This document shows, piece by piece, positions 25,365 to 33,884 of a stretch of 64,000 bases of DNA. Made by a program: the position numbers and the translations under genes. This DNA comes from Streptomyces xylophagus (GTDB lineage: Bacteria > Actinomycetota > Actinomycetes > Streptomycetales > Streptomycetaceae): the NCBI RefSeq assembly GCF_000716435.1, contig NZ_JNWO01000015.1:124001-188000 (forward strand), in the 5' to 3' direction. The notes beneath the pieces are model-generated. The model saw nothing but the letters and a program-made list of their open reading frames with translations. It was not told where the DNA came from and made no database searches. Numbering within the stretch: position 1 is the stretch's first letter; every line of letters begins with the position of its first letter.

Positions 25365-27926
25365 ATGGGACGCGGCAAGCTTCGGATCTACCTCGGTGCG
25401 GCACCGGGCGTCGGCAAGACGTACGCCATGCTGTCCGAGGCCCACCGCAGGGTGGAGCGGGGCACGGACTGCGTGGTCGCCTTCGTGGAGCATCACGGCC
25501 GGGCCCGCACCGAGGTGATGCTGCACGGTCTGGAGCAGGTCCCGCGCGCGGAGCTGGCCTACCGGGGGACCGTCTTCACCGAGATGGACGTCGACGCCGT
25601 CCTGCGCCGAGCCCCCGCCGTCGCCCTGGTGGACGAACTCGCCCACACCAACATCCCCGGTTCCCGCAACACCAAGCGCTGGCAGGACATCGAGGAGCTG
25701 CTGGCCGCCGGCATCGACGTGGTGTCGACCGTCAACATCCAGCACCTGGAGTCGCTCGGCGACGTCGTCGAGTCGATCACCGGGGTGCGGCAGCAGGAGA
25801 CCGTGCCCGACGAAGTCGTCCGCCGGGCCGACCAGATCGAACTCGTCGACATGTCGCCACAGGCCCTGCGCCGTCGCATGGCGCACGGCAACATCTACAA
25901 GCCCGACAAGGTCGACGCGGCCCTCTCGAACTACTTCCGGCCCGGAAACCTCACCGCCCTGCGGGAGTTGGCGCTGCTGTGGGTGGCCGACCGGGTCGAC
26001 GAGTACCTCCAGGAGTACCGCAGCGAACACCACGTCTCCGCGATCTGGGGTTCACGCGAGCGGATCGTCGTAGGGCTGACCGGCGGCCCGGAAGGACGGA
26101 CGCTGATACGGCGGGCCGCCCGGCTCGCCGAGAAGGGGGCCGGCGGTGAGGTGCTGGCCGTCTACATCTCCCGCAGCGACGGCCTGACCTCGGCCTCCCC
26201 GAAGGAACTCGCCCTCCAGCGCACCCTCGCCGAGGACCTCGGCGGCACCTTCCACCACGTCGTCGGCGACGACATCCCGGCCGCGCTGCTCGACTTCGCG
26301 CGCGGGGTCAACGCCACCCAGATCGTCCTCGGCTCCTCGCGCCGCAAGACCTGGCAGTACGTCTTCGGGCCGGGGGTGGGAGCCACGGTCGCCCGGGAAT
26401 CGGGCCCTGACCTGGACGTCCACATCGTCACCCACGAGGAGGCCGCCAAAGGGCGCGGACTGCCCGTGTCCCGGGGCGCGCGGCTCGGGCGGGCCCGGAT
26501 CGTCTCGGGGTGGGTGGTCGGTGTGGTCGGGCCGGTCGGGCTCGCGATCCTGCTGAACGCGATCCATCTCGGCCTCGCCAACGACATGCTCCTGTTCCTG
26601 TCCCTGACGGTGGCGGCGGCGCTGCTCGGCGGGCTGCTGCCGGCGCTGGTCTCGGCGGCCGTCGGGTCGTTCCTGCTGAACTACTACTACACGCCCCCGC
26701 TGCACCGACTGACCATCGCCGACCCCAAGAACATCGTCGCCATCGCGATCTTCGTCGGCGTCGCCGTGTCCGTGGCCTCCGTGGTGGACCTCGCCGCACG
26801 ACGCACCCAGCAGGCCGCCAGACTGCGCGCCGAGTCCGAGATCCTGTCCTTCCTCGCGGGCAGCGTGCTGCGCGGCGAGACCAGCCTCGAGGCGCTTCTG
26901 GAGCGGGTCCGGGAGACCTTCGGCATGGAGTCGGTGGCCCTGTTGGAGCGCAAGAGCGACGTGGAGCCTTGGACCTGCGCCGGACGCGTGGGCGTGGGGG
27001 CGCCGCTGGAGCGCCCCGAGGACGGCGATGTGGACATGCCGGTCGGCGACCACATGGCCCTCGCGCTGACCGGCCGTGTCCTGCCCGCCTCCGACCGCCG
27101 TGTCCTGGCCGCCTTCGCCGCCCAGGCAGCCGTCGTACTGGACCGCAGGCGCCTGCGTGAGGAGGCCGACCAGGCCCGTGCGCTCGCCGAGGGCAACCGC
27201 ATCCGTACGGCCCTCCTGGCGGCCGTGAGCCACGATCTGCGGACCCCGCTGGCCGGCATCAAGGCGGCTGTCTCCTCCCTGCGCTCCGACGACGTGGCGT
27301 GGTCCGAGGAGGACCAGGCCGAGCTGCTGGAGGGCATCGAGGACGGCGCCGACCGGCTCGACCATCTCGTGGGCAACCTGCTCGACATGTCCCGCCTCCA
27401 GACCGGCACGGTCACGCCGATCATCCGCGAGATAGACCTCGACGAGGTGGTGCCGATGGCGCTCGGCGGGGTCCCCGAGGGCAGCGCCGAACTCGACATC
27501 CCGGAGACGCTGCCCATGGTGGCCGTCGACCCCGGGCTCCTGGAGCGGGCGGTGGCCAACCTCGTGGAGAACGCGGTCAAGTACAGCCCGCCCGACAGAC
27601 CCGTCCTGGTGTCCGCCAGCGCCATCGCCGACCGCGTCGAGGTGCGGGTGGTCGACCGCGGCCCGGGAGTCCCGGACGAGGCCAAGGACCGCATCTTCGA
27701 GCCCTTTCAGCGCTACGGCGACGCCCCGCGCGGCGCCGGAGTGGGACTCGGGCTCGCCGTGGCGCGCGGCTTCACCGAGGCCATGAACGGCACCCTGAAC
27801 GCCGAGGACACGCCCGGCGGCGGCCTCACCATGGTCCTGACGCTCCGCGCGGCGAAGGGCGTCGTAGAAGACGCGCATGACGGGCACGACGTGAAAGACG
27901 TACAACCGGAAAGGCAGGCCTCATGA
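25365..27926 (+). CDS. kdpD: Osmosensitive K+ channel histidine kinase KdpD
   Basis: An 853-residue KdpD. The N-terminal KdpD domain has a P-loop-like GAAPGVGKTYAML and VALVDELAHTN; a universal-stress-protein-like domain (about residues 225-365) follows, then four closely spaced membrane helices (about 390-490), a GAF-like segment, HisKA with His623 in VSHDLRTPLAG, and HATPase with VENAVKYSPP and GVGLGLAVARG. It senses K+ limitation and ionic strength and phosphorylates KdpE. The kdpFABC pump genes are not within the window. The stop overlaps kdpE by 4 bases. Confidence 0.94.
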   Translation: MGRGKLRIYLGAAPGVGKTYAMLSEAHRRVERGTDCVVAFVEHHGRARTEVMLHGLEQVPRAELAYRGTVFTEMDVDAVLRRAPAVALVDELAHTNIPGSRNTKRWQDIEELLAAGIDVVSTVNIQHLESLGDVVESITGVRQQETVPDEVVRRADQIELVDMSPQALRRRMAHGNIYKPDKVDAALSNYFRPGNLTALRELALLWVADRVDEYLQEYRSEHHVSAIWGSRERIVVGLTGGPEGRTLIRRAARLAEKGAGGEVLAVYISRSDGLTSASPKELALQRTLAEDLGGTFHHVVGDDIPAALLDFARGVNATQIVLGSSRRKTWQYVFGPGVGATVARESGPDLDVHIVTHEEAAKGRGLPVSRGARLGRARIVSGWVVGVVGPVGLAILLNAIHLGLANDMLLFLSLTVAAALLGGLLPALVSAAVGSFLLNYYYTPPLHRLTIADPKNIVAIAIFVGVAVSVASVVDLAARRTQQAARLRAESEILSFLAGSVLRGETSLEALLERVRETFGMESVALLERKSDVEPWTCAGRVGVGAPLERPEDGDVDMPVGDHMALALTGRVLPASDRRVLAAFAAQAAVVLDRRRLREEADQARALAEGNRIRTALLAAVSHDLRTPLAGIKAAVSSLRSDDVAWSEEDQAELLEGIEDGADRLDHLVGNLLDMSRLQTGTVTPIIREIDLDEVVPMALGGVPEGSAELDIPETLPMVAVDPGLLERAVANLVENAVKYSPPDRPVLVSASAIADRVEVRVVDRGPGVPDEAKDRIFEPFQRYGDAPRGAGVGLGLAVARGFTEAMNGTLNAEDTPGGGLTMVLTLRAAKGVVEDAHDGHDVKDVQPERQAS

Positions 27927-28606
27927 CCAGGGTCCTCGTGGTCGAGGATGAGCCGCAGATCGTGCGGGCCCTCGTGATCAACCTCAAGGCGCGGAAGTAC
28001 GAGGTCGACGCGGCCGCCGACGGCAAGACCGCCCTCGATCTCGCCGCCTCCCGCCACCCCGACGTGGTCGTCCTCGACCTGGGGCTGCCCGACATGGACG
28101 GCGTCGAGGTGATCAGGGGCCTGCGGGGGTGGACCCGGGTGCCGATCCTGGTGCTGTCCGCCCGGCACTCCTCCGACGAGAAGGTCGAGGCACTGGACGC
28201 GGGCGCCGACGACTACGTCACCAAGCCCTTCGGCATGGACGAGCTGCTGGCCCGGCTGCGGGCCGCCGTGCGCCGCGCCGAGCCCACCGGGGGCGGCGAG
28301 GACGACGTCCTGGTCGAGACCGAGGAGTTCACCGTCGACCTGGCCGCCAAGAAGGTCCAGCGGGACGGGCGGGACGTACGGCTGACCCCCACGGAGTGGC
28401 ATCTGCTGGAGGTGCTGGTGCGCAACACCGGGCGGCTGGTCAGCCAGAAACAGCTGCTCCAGGAGGTGTGGGGGCCGTCGTACGGGACCGAGACGAACTA
28501 CCTCCGCGTCTACATGGCACAGCTGCGACGCAAGCTGGAGACGGACCCCGCGCATCCCCGGCACTTCATCACGGAGCCCGGAATGGGCTACCGGTTCGAG
28601 CGCTAG
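27923..28606 (+). CDS. kdpE: Response regulator KdpE
   Basis: A 227-residue OmpR/PhoB-type regulator, partner of KdpD. The receiver has VVEDEP, phospho-acceptor Asp52 in VVVLDLGLPDMDG and Lys in VTKPFGMDE. The winged-helix domain has LTPTEWHLLEVLVRNTG and NYLRVYMAQLRRKLE, closely following the KdpE pattern. The classical target is the kdpFABC promoter. It is translationally coupled to kdpD by ATGA. Confidence 0.94.
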   Translation: MTRVLVVEDEPQIVRALVINLKARKYEVDAAADGKTALDLAASRHPDVVVLDLGLPDMDGVEVIRGLRGWTRVPILVLSARHSSDEKVEALDAGADDYVTKPFGMDELLARLRAAVRRAEPTGGGEDDVLVETEEFTVDLAAKKVQRDGRDVRLTPTEWHLLEVLVRNTGRLVSQKQLLQEVWGPSYGTETNYLRVYMAQLRRKLETDPAHPRHFITEPGMGYRFER

Positions 28607-28651
28607 CGCCGTGGGTACGTTGCTGTCAGTGGACCCCGGTACGCTTCAGAT

Positions 28652-29050
28652 ATGAGCGCTGTTCCTCGTTCCGAAAAGCAGGCGGGCCGGTTCCGGCGCA
28701 TGCTCGACCGGCTCTCCACCTCGCAGGAGGACCTGGAGTCCGAGGAGCTGCGTGAGGACGCCGAGACAGAGGGCTGTGTGCGCATCGGCGACTGCCACGA
28801 CCGACAGATCGTGACGGTTACTGGTACCTTGCGCACGGTCACGCTGCGCCCCCGGGCCGGAGTCCCGGCCCTGGAGGCCGAACTGTTCGACGGCTCCGCC
28901 GCCCTGGACGTGGTGTGGCTCGGCAGGCGCTCCATCGTGGGGATAGAACCGGGGCGCAAGCTGATCGCGTCCGGCCGGATCTCGATGAGCAGAGGCCGCC
29001 GGGTGCTCTTCAACCCGAAATACGAACTGAGACCCCTCGGACGGGAGTAG
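28652..29050 (+). CDS. OB-fold nucleic-acid-binding domain protein
   Basis: A 132-residue conserved Streptomyces protein with an OB-fold anticodon/nucleic-acid-binding type domain: VTVTGTLRTVTLRPR, LEAELFDGSAALDVVWLGRR and LIASGRISMSRGRRVLFNPK are the expected strands. The N-terminal helical segment contains RFRRMLDRLSTSQEDLESEE. It probably binds DNA or RNA, but no role is established. It is followed after three bases by the DUF3159 gene. Confidence 0.82.
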   Translation: MSAVPRSEKQAGRFRRMLDRLSTSQEDLESEELREDAETEGCVRIGDCHDRQIVTVTGTLRTVTLRPRAGVPALEAELFDGSAALDVVWLGRRSIVGIEPGRKLIASGRISMSRGRRVLFNPKYELRPLGRE

Positions 29051-29053
29051 CCG

Positions 29054-29818
29054 GTGACGTCGCTCGACAAGCCGACCACAGAGACCGTGGACGCCGAAGA
29101 CACCGAGCAGGACGTCCGGGCGGTGACCGAGGCGGCCCTCTTCGAGGCGTTCGGCGGGCTGCGCGGCATGATCGAAACGGTCCTGCCCGGCCTCCTCTTC
29201 GTCACCATCTTCACGATCAACAAGAACCTGCACTGGTCGGCGATCGCCGCCCTTGCCGTGTCGCTCGTTCTGGTCGTGGTCCGGCTGGTGACCCGGGACA
29301 CCGTCAAGCACGCCTTCAGCGGTGTCTTCGGCGTCGCCTTCGGTGTCGTCTTCGCGATGATGACGGGCAACGCCAAGAACTTCTATCTCCCCGGCATGCT
29401 CTACACGTTGGGGCTCGCACTCGCGTACATCATCACGACGCTCGCGGGCGTTCCGTTGATCGGCCTGATCCTGGGCCCGGTCTTCAAGGAGAACCTCTCC
29501 TGGCGGACCCGCAACCCCGGCCGCAAGAAGGCGTACGCCAAGGCCAGTTGGGCCTGGGGCCTGATCCTGCTCGCCAAGTGCGCGATCCTCTTCCCGCTCT
29601 ACTGGTGGGCCAACACCGCCCAACTCGGCTGGGTCCTGGTCGCGTTGAAGATCCCGCCGTTCCTGCTTGCCGTCTGGCTGACGTGGGTCTTCCTGGCGAA
29701 GGCGCCCGCGCCGATCGACGTGTTCGCGGAGATGGAGGCGGAGGAGCAGGCCGAGAAGGAACGCAAGGCTGCCGCCGGGGCCGGGGAGGTCGGTGCGCGA
29801 CACCGGCGTGATGGGTGA
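29054..29818 (+). CDS. DUF3159 family integral membrane protein
   Basis: A 254-residue membrane protein starting at GTG 29054, three bases after the OB-fold gene. About six hydrophobic segments are visible, including VLPGLLFVTIFTI, AIAALAVSLVLVVVRLV, FGVAFGVVFAMMTG and ILLAKCAILFPLYWWA. The polar N terminus ends VTEAALFEAFGGLRGMIE, typical of DUF3159. Function unknown; the family is consistently linked with the TrkA pair that follows here in the opposite direction. Confidence 0.88.
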   Translation: MTSLDKPTTETVDAEDTEQDVRAVTEAALFEAFGGLRGMIETVLPGLLFVTIFTINKNLHWSAIAALAVSLVLVVVRLVTRDTVKHAFSGVFGVAFGVVFAMMTGNAKNFYLPGMLYTLGLALAYIITTLAGVPLIGLILGPVFKENLSWRTRNPGRKKAYAKASWAWGLILLAKCAILFPLYWWANTAQLGWVLVALKIPPFLLAVWLTWVFLAKAPAPIDVFAEMEAEEQAEKERKAAAGAGEVGARHRRDG

Positions 29819-29840
29819 CCGTTCGTCGCGGTGAGCGTCC

Positions 29841-29859
29841 CTGGGGGCTCTGCCCCCAG
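29841..29859 (+). terminator. Hairpin after the DUF3159 gene (common Streptomyces repeat type)
   Basis: ctgggggc (29841-29848) and gcccccag (29852-29859) form an 8-bp stem with a 3-base loop. The following agacccccgga resembles an intergenic element frequent in Streptomyces genomes. Confidence 0.55.
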
Positions 29860-29916
29860 ACCCCCGGAGCCTATGCCCACCCAGCCACCCGTTTACTGGC
29901 AACTGAGAAGTGAACC

Positions 29917-29952
29917 TGGAAGGGCGCCCTGAGATCTCAGGGCGCCCTTCCA
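29917..29952. terminator. 36-bp perfect palindrome, bidirectional terminator
   Basis: The two 18-bp halves (29917-29934 and 29935-29952) are exactly complementary with no spacer. It lies between the convergent DUF3159 and trkA genes, 20 bases beyond the trkA stop. Confidence 0.75.
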
Positions 29953-29972
29953 CGTCGTAGACGTAAGGCGAA

Positions 29973-30650
29973 TCAGCTCGCCGCGTCCTCCCGGCGTACC
30001 GACAGCAGATCCTCCAGCTGCTCCTCGCGTGCCTGAGCCGCCACGAACAGCAGCTCGTCGCCCGCCTCCAGGGAGTCCTCGCGGGACGGGGTCAGCACAC
30101 GCGTGCCGCGGATGATCGTGACCAAGGACGTGTCCTCGGGCCACTCCACGTCGCCGACCTGGGTGCCGGCCAGGGCCGACTCCTCCGGCAGCGTCAGTTC
30201 CACCAGGTTCGCGTCGCCGTGGCTGAAGCGGAGGAGGCGGACCAGGTCGCCGACCGACACCGCCTCCTCGACCAGGGCCGACATCAGGCGGGGGGTGGAG
30301 ACGGCCACGTCGACGCCCCAGGACTCGTTGAAGAGCCATTCGTTCTTGGGGTTGTTGACGCGGGCGACGACGCGCGGGACGCCGTACTCCGTCTTGGCGA
30401 GGAGGGAGACGACGAGGTTGACCTTGTCGTCGCCCGTCGCGGCGATCACGACGTTGCAGCGCTGCAGCGCCGCCTCGTCCAGGGACGTGATCTCGCAGGC
30501 GTCGGCCAGCAGCCACTCCGCCTGGGGGACCCGTTCGACCGAGATCGCGGTCGGGGCCTTGTCGATGAGAAGGATCTCGTGACCGTTCTCCAGGAGCTCT
30601 CCGGCGATCGAACGTCCGACCGCGCCGGCTCCGGCAATGGCGACCCTCAT
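29973..30650 (-). CDS. TrkA-family potassium uptake regulatory protein (second of pair)
   Basis: A 225-residue protein with an N-terminal RCK/TrkA-N NAD-binding domain (VAIAGAGAVGRSIAGELLENGHE) and a C-terminal TrkA-C domain (LTLPEESALAGTQVGDVEWP). These subunits gate K+ transport in response to NAD(H) or other nucleotides, and in Gram-positive bacteria related RCK-C domains bind c-di-AMP. It is the second gene of a pair comparable to mycobacterial ceoB/ceoC; the ATG overlaps the upstream stop by one base (TGATG). No membrane TrkH/TrkG subunit is adjacent. Confidence 0.9.
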   Translation of the reverse strand: MRVAIAGAGAVGRSIAGELLENGHEILLIDKAPTAISVERVPQAEWLLADACEITSLDEAALQRCNVVIAATGDDKVNLVVSLLAKTEYGVPRVVARVNNPKNEWLFNESWGVDVAVSTPRLMSALVEEAVSVGDLVRLLRFSHGDANLVELTLPEESALAGTQVGDVEWPEDTSLVTIIRGTRVLTPSREDSLEAGDELLFVAAQAREEQLEDLLSVRREDAAS

Positions 30651-31321
30651 CAGTGACCGCCCTCCTCTTCGGGACCCTTGGCGAACGCCGCCTCGACCTT
30701 GTCGACCTCGTCCGTACGCATCATCACGTGCACGAGGTCGCCCTCCTGCAACACGGTCTGCGAAGAGGGCAGCATCGCCTCGCCGAGCCGGGTGAGGAAC
30801 GCCACGCGGACGCCCGTCTCCTCCTGCAGCTTGCTGATCCGCTGGCCGACCCAGGCCGCCGAGGCGTGCACCTCGGCCAGCTGGACCCCGCCGGTGGGGT
30901 CCCGCCACAGCGGCTCCGCGCCCGAGGGCAGCAGCCGGCGCAGCATCTGGTCGGCGGTCCAGCGGACCGTGGCCACCGTGGGGATGCCCAGGCGCTGGTA
31001 CACCTCGGCGCGGCGGGGGTCGTAGATTCGGGCCGCTACGTTCTCCACGCCGAACATCTCGCGGGCCACGCGCGCGGAGATGATGTTCGAGTTGTCACCG
31101 CTGGAGACGGCCGCGAACGCGCCCGCCTCCTCGATGCCCGCTTCGCGGAGGGTGTCCTGGTCGAAGCCGACCCCGGTGACCCGGCGGCCGCCGAATCCGG
31201 GGCCCAGCCTGCGGAAGGCGGTGGGGTCCTGGTCGATCACGGCGACCGTGTGCCCCTGTTGCTCCAGGGTCTGGGCGAGAGCGGAACCCACTCTGCCGCA
31301 GCCCATGATGACGATGTGCAC
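30650..31321 (-). CDS. TrkA-family potassium uptake regulatory protein (first of pair)
   Basis: A 223-residue TrkA homologue. It starts MHIVIMGCGRVGSALAQTLE, the Rossmann nucleotide-binding loop, followed by a C-terminal RCK-C part with VGQRISKLQEETGVRVAFLTR. It is the first gene of the pair and lies next to a divergent APC-type transporter, which raises the possibility that the TrkA pair regulates that transporter. Together with kdpDE this gives a local concentration of K+-related genes. Confidence 0.9.
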   Translation of the reverse strand: MHIVIMGCGRVGSALAQTLEQQGHTVAVIDQDPTAFRRLGPGFGGRRVTGVGFDQDTLREAGIEEAGAFAAVSSGDNSNIISARVAREMFGVENVAARIYDPRRAEVYQRLGIPTVATVRWTADQMLRRLLPSGAEPLWRDPTGGVQLAEVHASAAWVGQRISKLQEETGVRVAFLTRLGEAMLPSSQTVLQEGDLVHVMMRTDEVDKVEAAFAKGPEEEGGH

Positions 31322-31422
31322 GACCGTCCTTCCGGTGTCCTGAAATCAATGCTCAGCCCCATCAGGGTCTCAGACCGAGGCCAAAGTACACACGTCCGGT
31401 CCTTCCGGGGCACCCCTGTGCG

Positions 31423-31518
31423 TCACCGGCGTCCGATGCTGCGCACGCTGGCCAGGGTGAGGATTCCGAGGCCGGCCAGGGCGGCGAGGGCGCCGATCAG
31501 CTCTGCGGTCGTGGGCAT
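31423..31518 (-). CDS. 31-residue single-pass membrane peptide
   Basis: The ATG at 31518 is preceded by GGAGG at ideal spacing. The peptide starts MPTTAELIGALAALAGLG, is hydrophobic from about residue 6 to 24, and ends in a basic RSIGRR tail. That is the layout of a small membrane protein, with a strong ribosome binding site and clean start and stop. It lies upstream of the trkA pair in the same direction, 101 bases away. It could be a regulatory micropeptide for the neighbouring transporter; this is inference. Confidence 0.55.
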   Translation of the reverse strand: MPTTAELIGALAALAGLGILTLASVRSIGRR

Positions 31519-31677
31519 GGAACCTCCAGGAGGCGGGCGGGAGCGGGGTTTTGTCATATAGACACGGAGTCGCCACTCCCGACGGAATCCGCAACTCCAC
31601 TCGTCATCGATTTCACCCGTGAGGCAGATGACAGGGGTCAAGGCGGTGGCGAGTGGAGGATCGCCTGTTCGAAGGCC

Positions 31678-31683
31678 TACGAT
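31678..31683 (+). promoter_or_regulatory. Possible -10 box TACGAT for a leaderless transcript
   Basis: TACGAT ends 8 bases before GTG 31692, the spacing seen for leaderless Streptomyces mRNAs. No good -35 is visible. Confidence 0.3.
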
Positions 31684-31691
31684 CCTCTGTT

Positions 31692-33743
31692 GTGTCCAAA
31701 CTGACCGACGTGCCCAAGCGCATCCTCATCGGGCGCGCACTGCGCAGCGACCGGTTGGGCGAAACGCTCCTGCCGAAGCGCATCGCACTCCCCGTCTTCG
31801 CTTCCGACCCGCTGTCCTCCGTGGCCTACGCGCCCGGCGAGGTGCTGCTGGTCCTCTCCATCGCGGGCGTGTCGGCGTACCACTTCAGCCCCTGGATCGC
31901 GCTCGCGGTCGTCGTGCTGATGTTCACCGTGGTCGCCTCCTACCGTCAGAACGTGCACGCCTACCCGAGCGGTGGCGGCGACTACGAGGTGGCCACCACC
32001 AACCTCGGCCCCAAGGCCGGCCTCACCGTCGCCAGCGCCCTGCTCGTCGACTACGTCCTCACGGTCGCCGTCTCGATCGCCTCCGGCATCGAGAACCTCG
32101 GCTCCGCGATCCCGTTCGTGGTCGAGCACAAGGTGATCTGCGCGGTCGCGGTCGTGGTCCTCCTCACGCTGATGAACCTGCGCGGGGTGAAGGAGTCCGG
32201 CTCGCTGTTCGCGATCCCGACGTACGTCTTCGTCGCGGGCGTCTTCGTGATGATCGCGTGGGGTGCCTTCCGCGGACTCGTCCTCGGCGACACCATGCGC
32301 GCGCCGACCGCCGCCTACCACATCAAGGCCGAGCACCAGGGCCTCGCGGGCTTCGCGCTCGTCTTCCTGATGCTGCGCGCCTTCTCCTCCGGCTGTGCGG
32401 CCCTCACCGGTGTCGAGGCGATCTCGAACGGCGTCCCGGCCTTCCGCAAGCCCAAGTCGAAGAACGCGGCGACCACCCTCGCCGCGATGGGCATCCTGGC
32501 CGTCACCATGTTCTGCGGGATCATCGCGCTGGCCATGACGACCAAGGTCCGGATGGCCGAGAATCCCGCCACCGACCTCCTCCACAACGGCGTCGCGATC
32601 GGCTCCGGCTATGTCCAGAACCCGGTGATCTCCCAGGTCGCCGAGGCCGTGTTCGGCAAGGGCAGCTTCCTGTTCGTCGTGCTCGCCGCGGCCACCGCGC
32701 TGGTCCTGTTCCTGGCCGCCAACACGGCGTACAACGGCTTCCCCCTCCTCGGCTCGATCCTCGCCCAGGACCGCTACCTCCCGCGCCAGCTGCACACCCG
32801 GGGCGACCGCCTGGCCTTCTCCAACGGCATCGTCCTGCTCGCCGGCACGGCCACGCTGCTGATAGCGATCTACGGCGCCGACTCGACCCGGCTGATCCAG
32901 CTGTACATCGTGGGCGTGTTCGTGTCGTTCACCCTCAGCCAGACCGGCATGGTCCGGCACTGGAACCGCCACCTGGCCACCGAGAAGGACCCGGCCAAGC
33001 GCCGCCACATGGTCCGCTCCCGGGCCATCAACACGTTCGGCGCCTTCTTCACCGGCCTGGTGCTGGTCGTCGTCCTCGTCACGAAGTTCACGCACGGCGC
33101 CTGGGTGGCGCTGCTCGGCATGTGCATCTTCTACGCGACGATGACGGCGATCCGTAAGCACTACGACCGGGTCGCCGAGGAGATCGCCGCCCCCGAGGGC
33201 CCGAGCGACGACAGCCTCCGCCCGTCCCGCGTCCACTCGGTCGTCCTGATCTCCAAGATCCACCGCCCGGCGCTGCGGGCCCTGGCCTACGCCAAGCTGA
33301 TGCGCTCGGACACCCTGGAGGCGCTCAGCGTCAACGTGGACCCGGCGGAGACCAAGGCGTTGCGCGAGGAGTGGGAGCGGCGCGGCATCGACGTACCGCT
33401 GAAGGTCCTCGACTCGCCGTACCGGGAGATCACCCGGCCGATCATCGAGTACGTGAAGGGGCTGCGGAAGGAGTCGCCGCGGGACGCGGTGTCCGTGATC
33501 ATCCCCGAGTACGTGGTCGGCCACTGGTACGAGCACCTTCTCCACAACCAGAGCGCGCTCCGGCTCAAGGGCCGGCTGCTGTTCACGCCGGGCGTGATGG
33601 TGACGTCGGTGCCGTATCAGCTGGAGTCCTCCGAGGCGGCGAAGAACCGGGCGCGGAAGCGGAGCGAGTGGAGTGCGCCGGGTGCGGTGCGGCGGGGGCC
33701 TGCGGAAGAGCGGCACACCGAATCTCCGAAGTCCAAGCTGTAG
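31692..33743 (+). CDS. APC superfamily permease with cytoplasmic C-terminal domain
   Basis: A 683-residue transporter. Residues about 40-500 carry around 12 membrane segments, beginning SDPLSSVAYAPGEVLLVLS, the APC signature region, with VAYRQ-like VVASYRQNVHAYPSGGGDYEV after it. The last about 170 residues are soluble (VVLISKIHRPALRALAYAKL onward). Such proteins are called amino acid permeases, but related KimA-type members import K+, and the TrkA neighbours fit that idea. GTG 31692 starts at the conserved sequence; GTG 31653 is an alternative giving 13 more residues. Confidence 0.85.
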   Translation: MSKLTDVPKRILIGRALRSDRLGETLLPKRIALPVFASDPLSSVAYAPGEVLLVLSIAGVSAYHFSPWIALAVVVLMFTVVASYRQNVHAYPSGGGDYEVATTNLGPKAGLTVASALLVDYVLTVAVSIASGIENLGSAIPFVVEHKVICAVAVVVLLTLMNLRGVKESGSLFAIPTYVFVAGVFVMIAWGAFRGLVLGDTMRAPTAAYHIKAEHQGLAGFALVFLMLRAFSSGCAALTGVEAISNGVPAFRKPKSKNAATTLAAMGILAVTMFCGIIALAMTTKVRMAENPATDLLHNGVAIGSGYVQNPVISQVAEAVFGKGSFLFVVLAAATALVLFLAANTAYNGFPLLGSILAQDRYLPRQLHTRGDRLAFSNGIVLLAGTATLLIAIYGADSTRLIQLYIVGVFVSFTLSQTGMVRHWNRHLATEKDPAKRRHMVRSRAINTFGAFFTGLVLVVVLVTKFTHGAWVALLGMCIFYATMTAIRKHYDRVAEEIAAPEGPSDDSLRPSRVHSVVLISKIHRPALRALAYAKLMRSDTLEALSVNVDPAETKALREEWERRGIDVPLKVLDSPYREITRPIIEYVKGLRKESPRDAVSVIIPEYVVGHWYEHLLHNQSALRLKGRLLFTPGVMVTSVPYQLESSEAAKNRARKRSEWSAPGAVRRGPAEERHTESPKSKL

Positions 33744-33884
33744 CCGGGACCGGCTGGGATCAGCTGGGACGGCTTTGTGGTGAGCGGTCGGGCGGGGTCC
33801 ACGTAGACTGGTGGGCTGTTGTCCGGCCGTTGCCCTTCGCGTGCCCTTTCGCTCGCCCCCTTTCGCATCTGGAGTCACCCCGCC

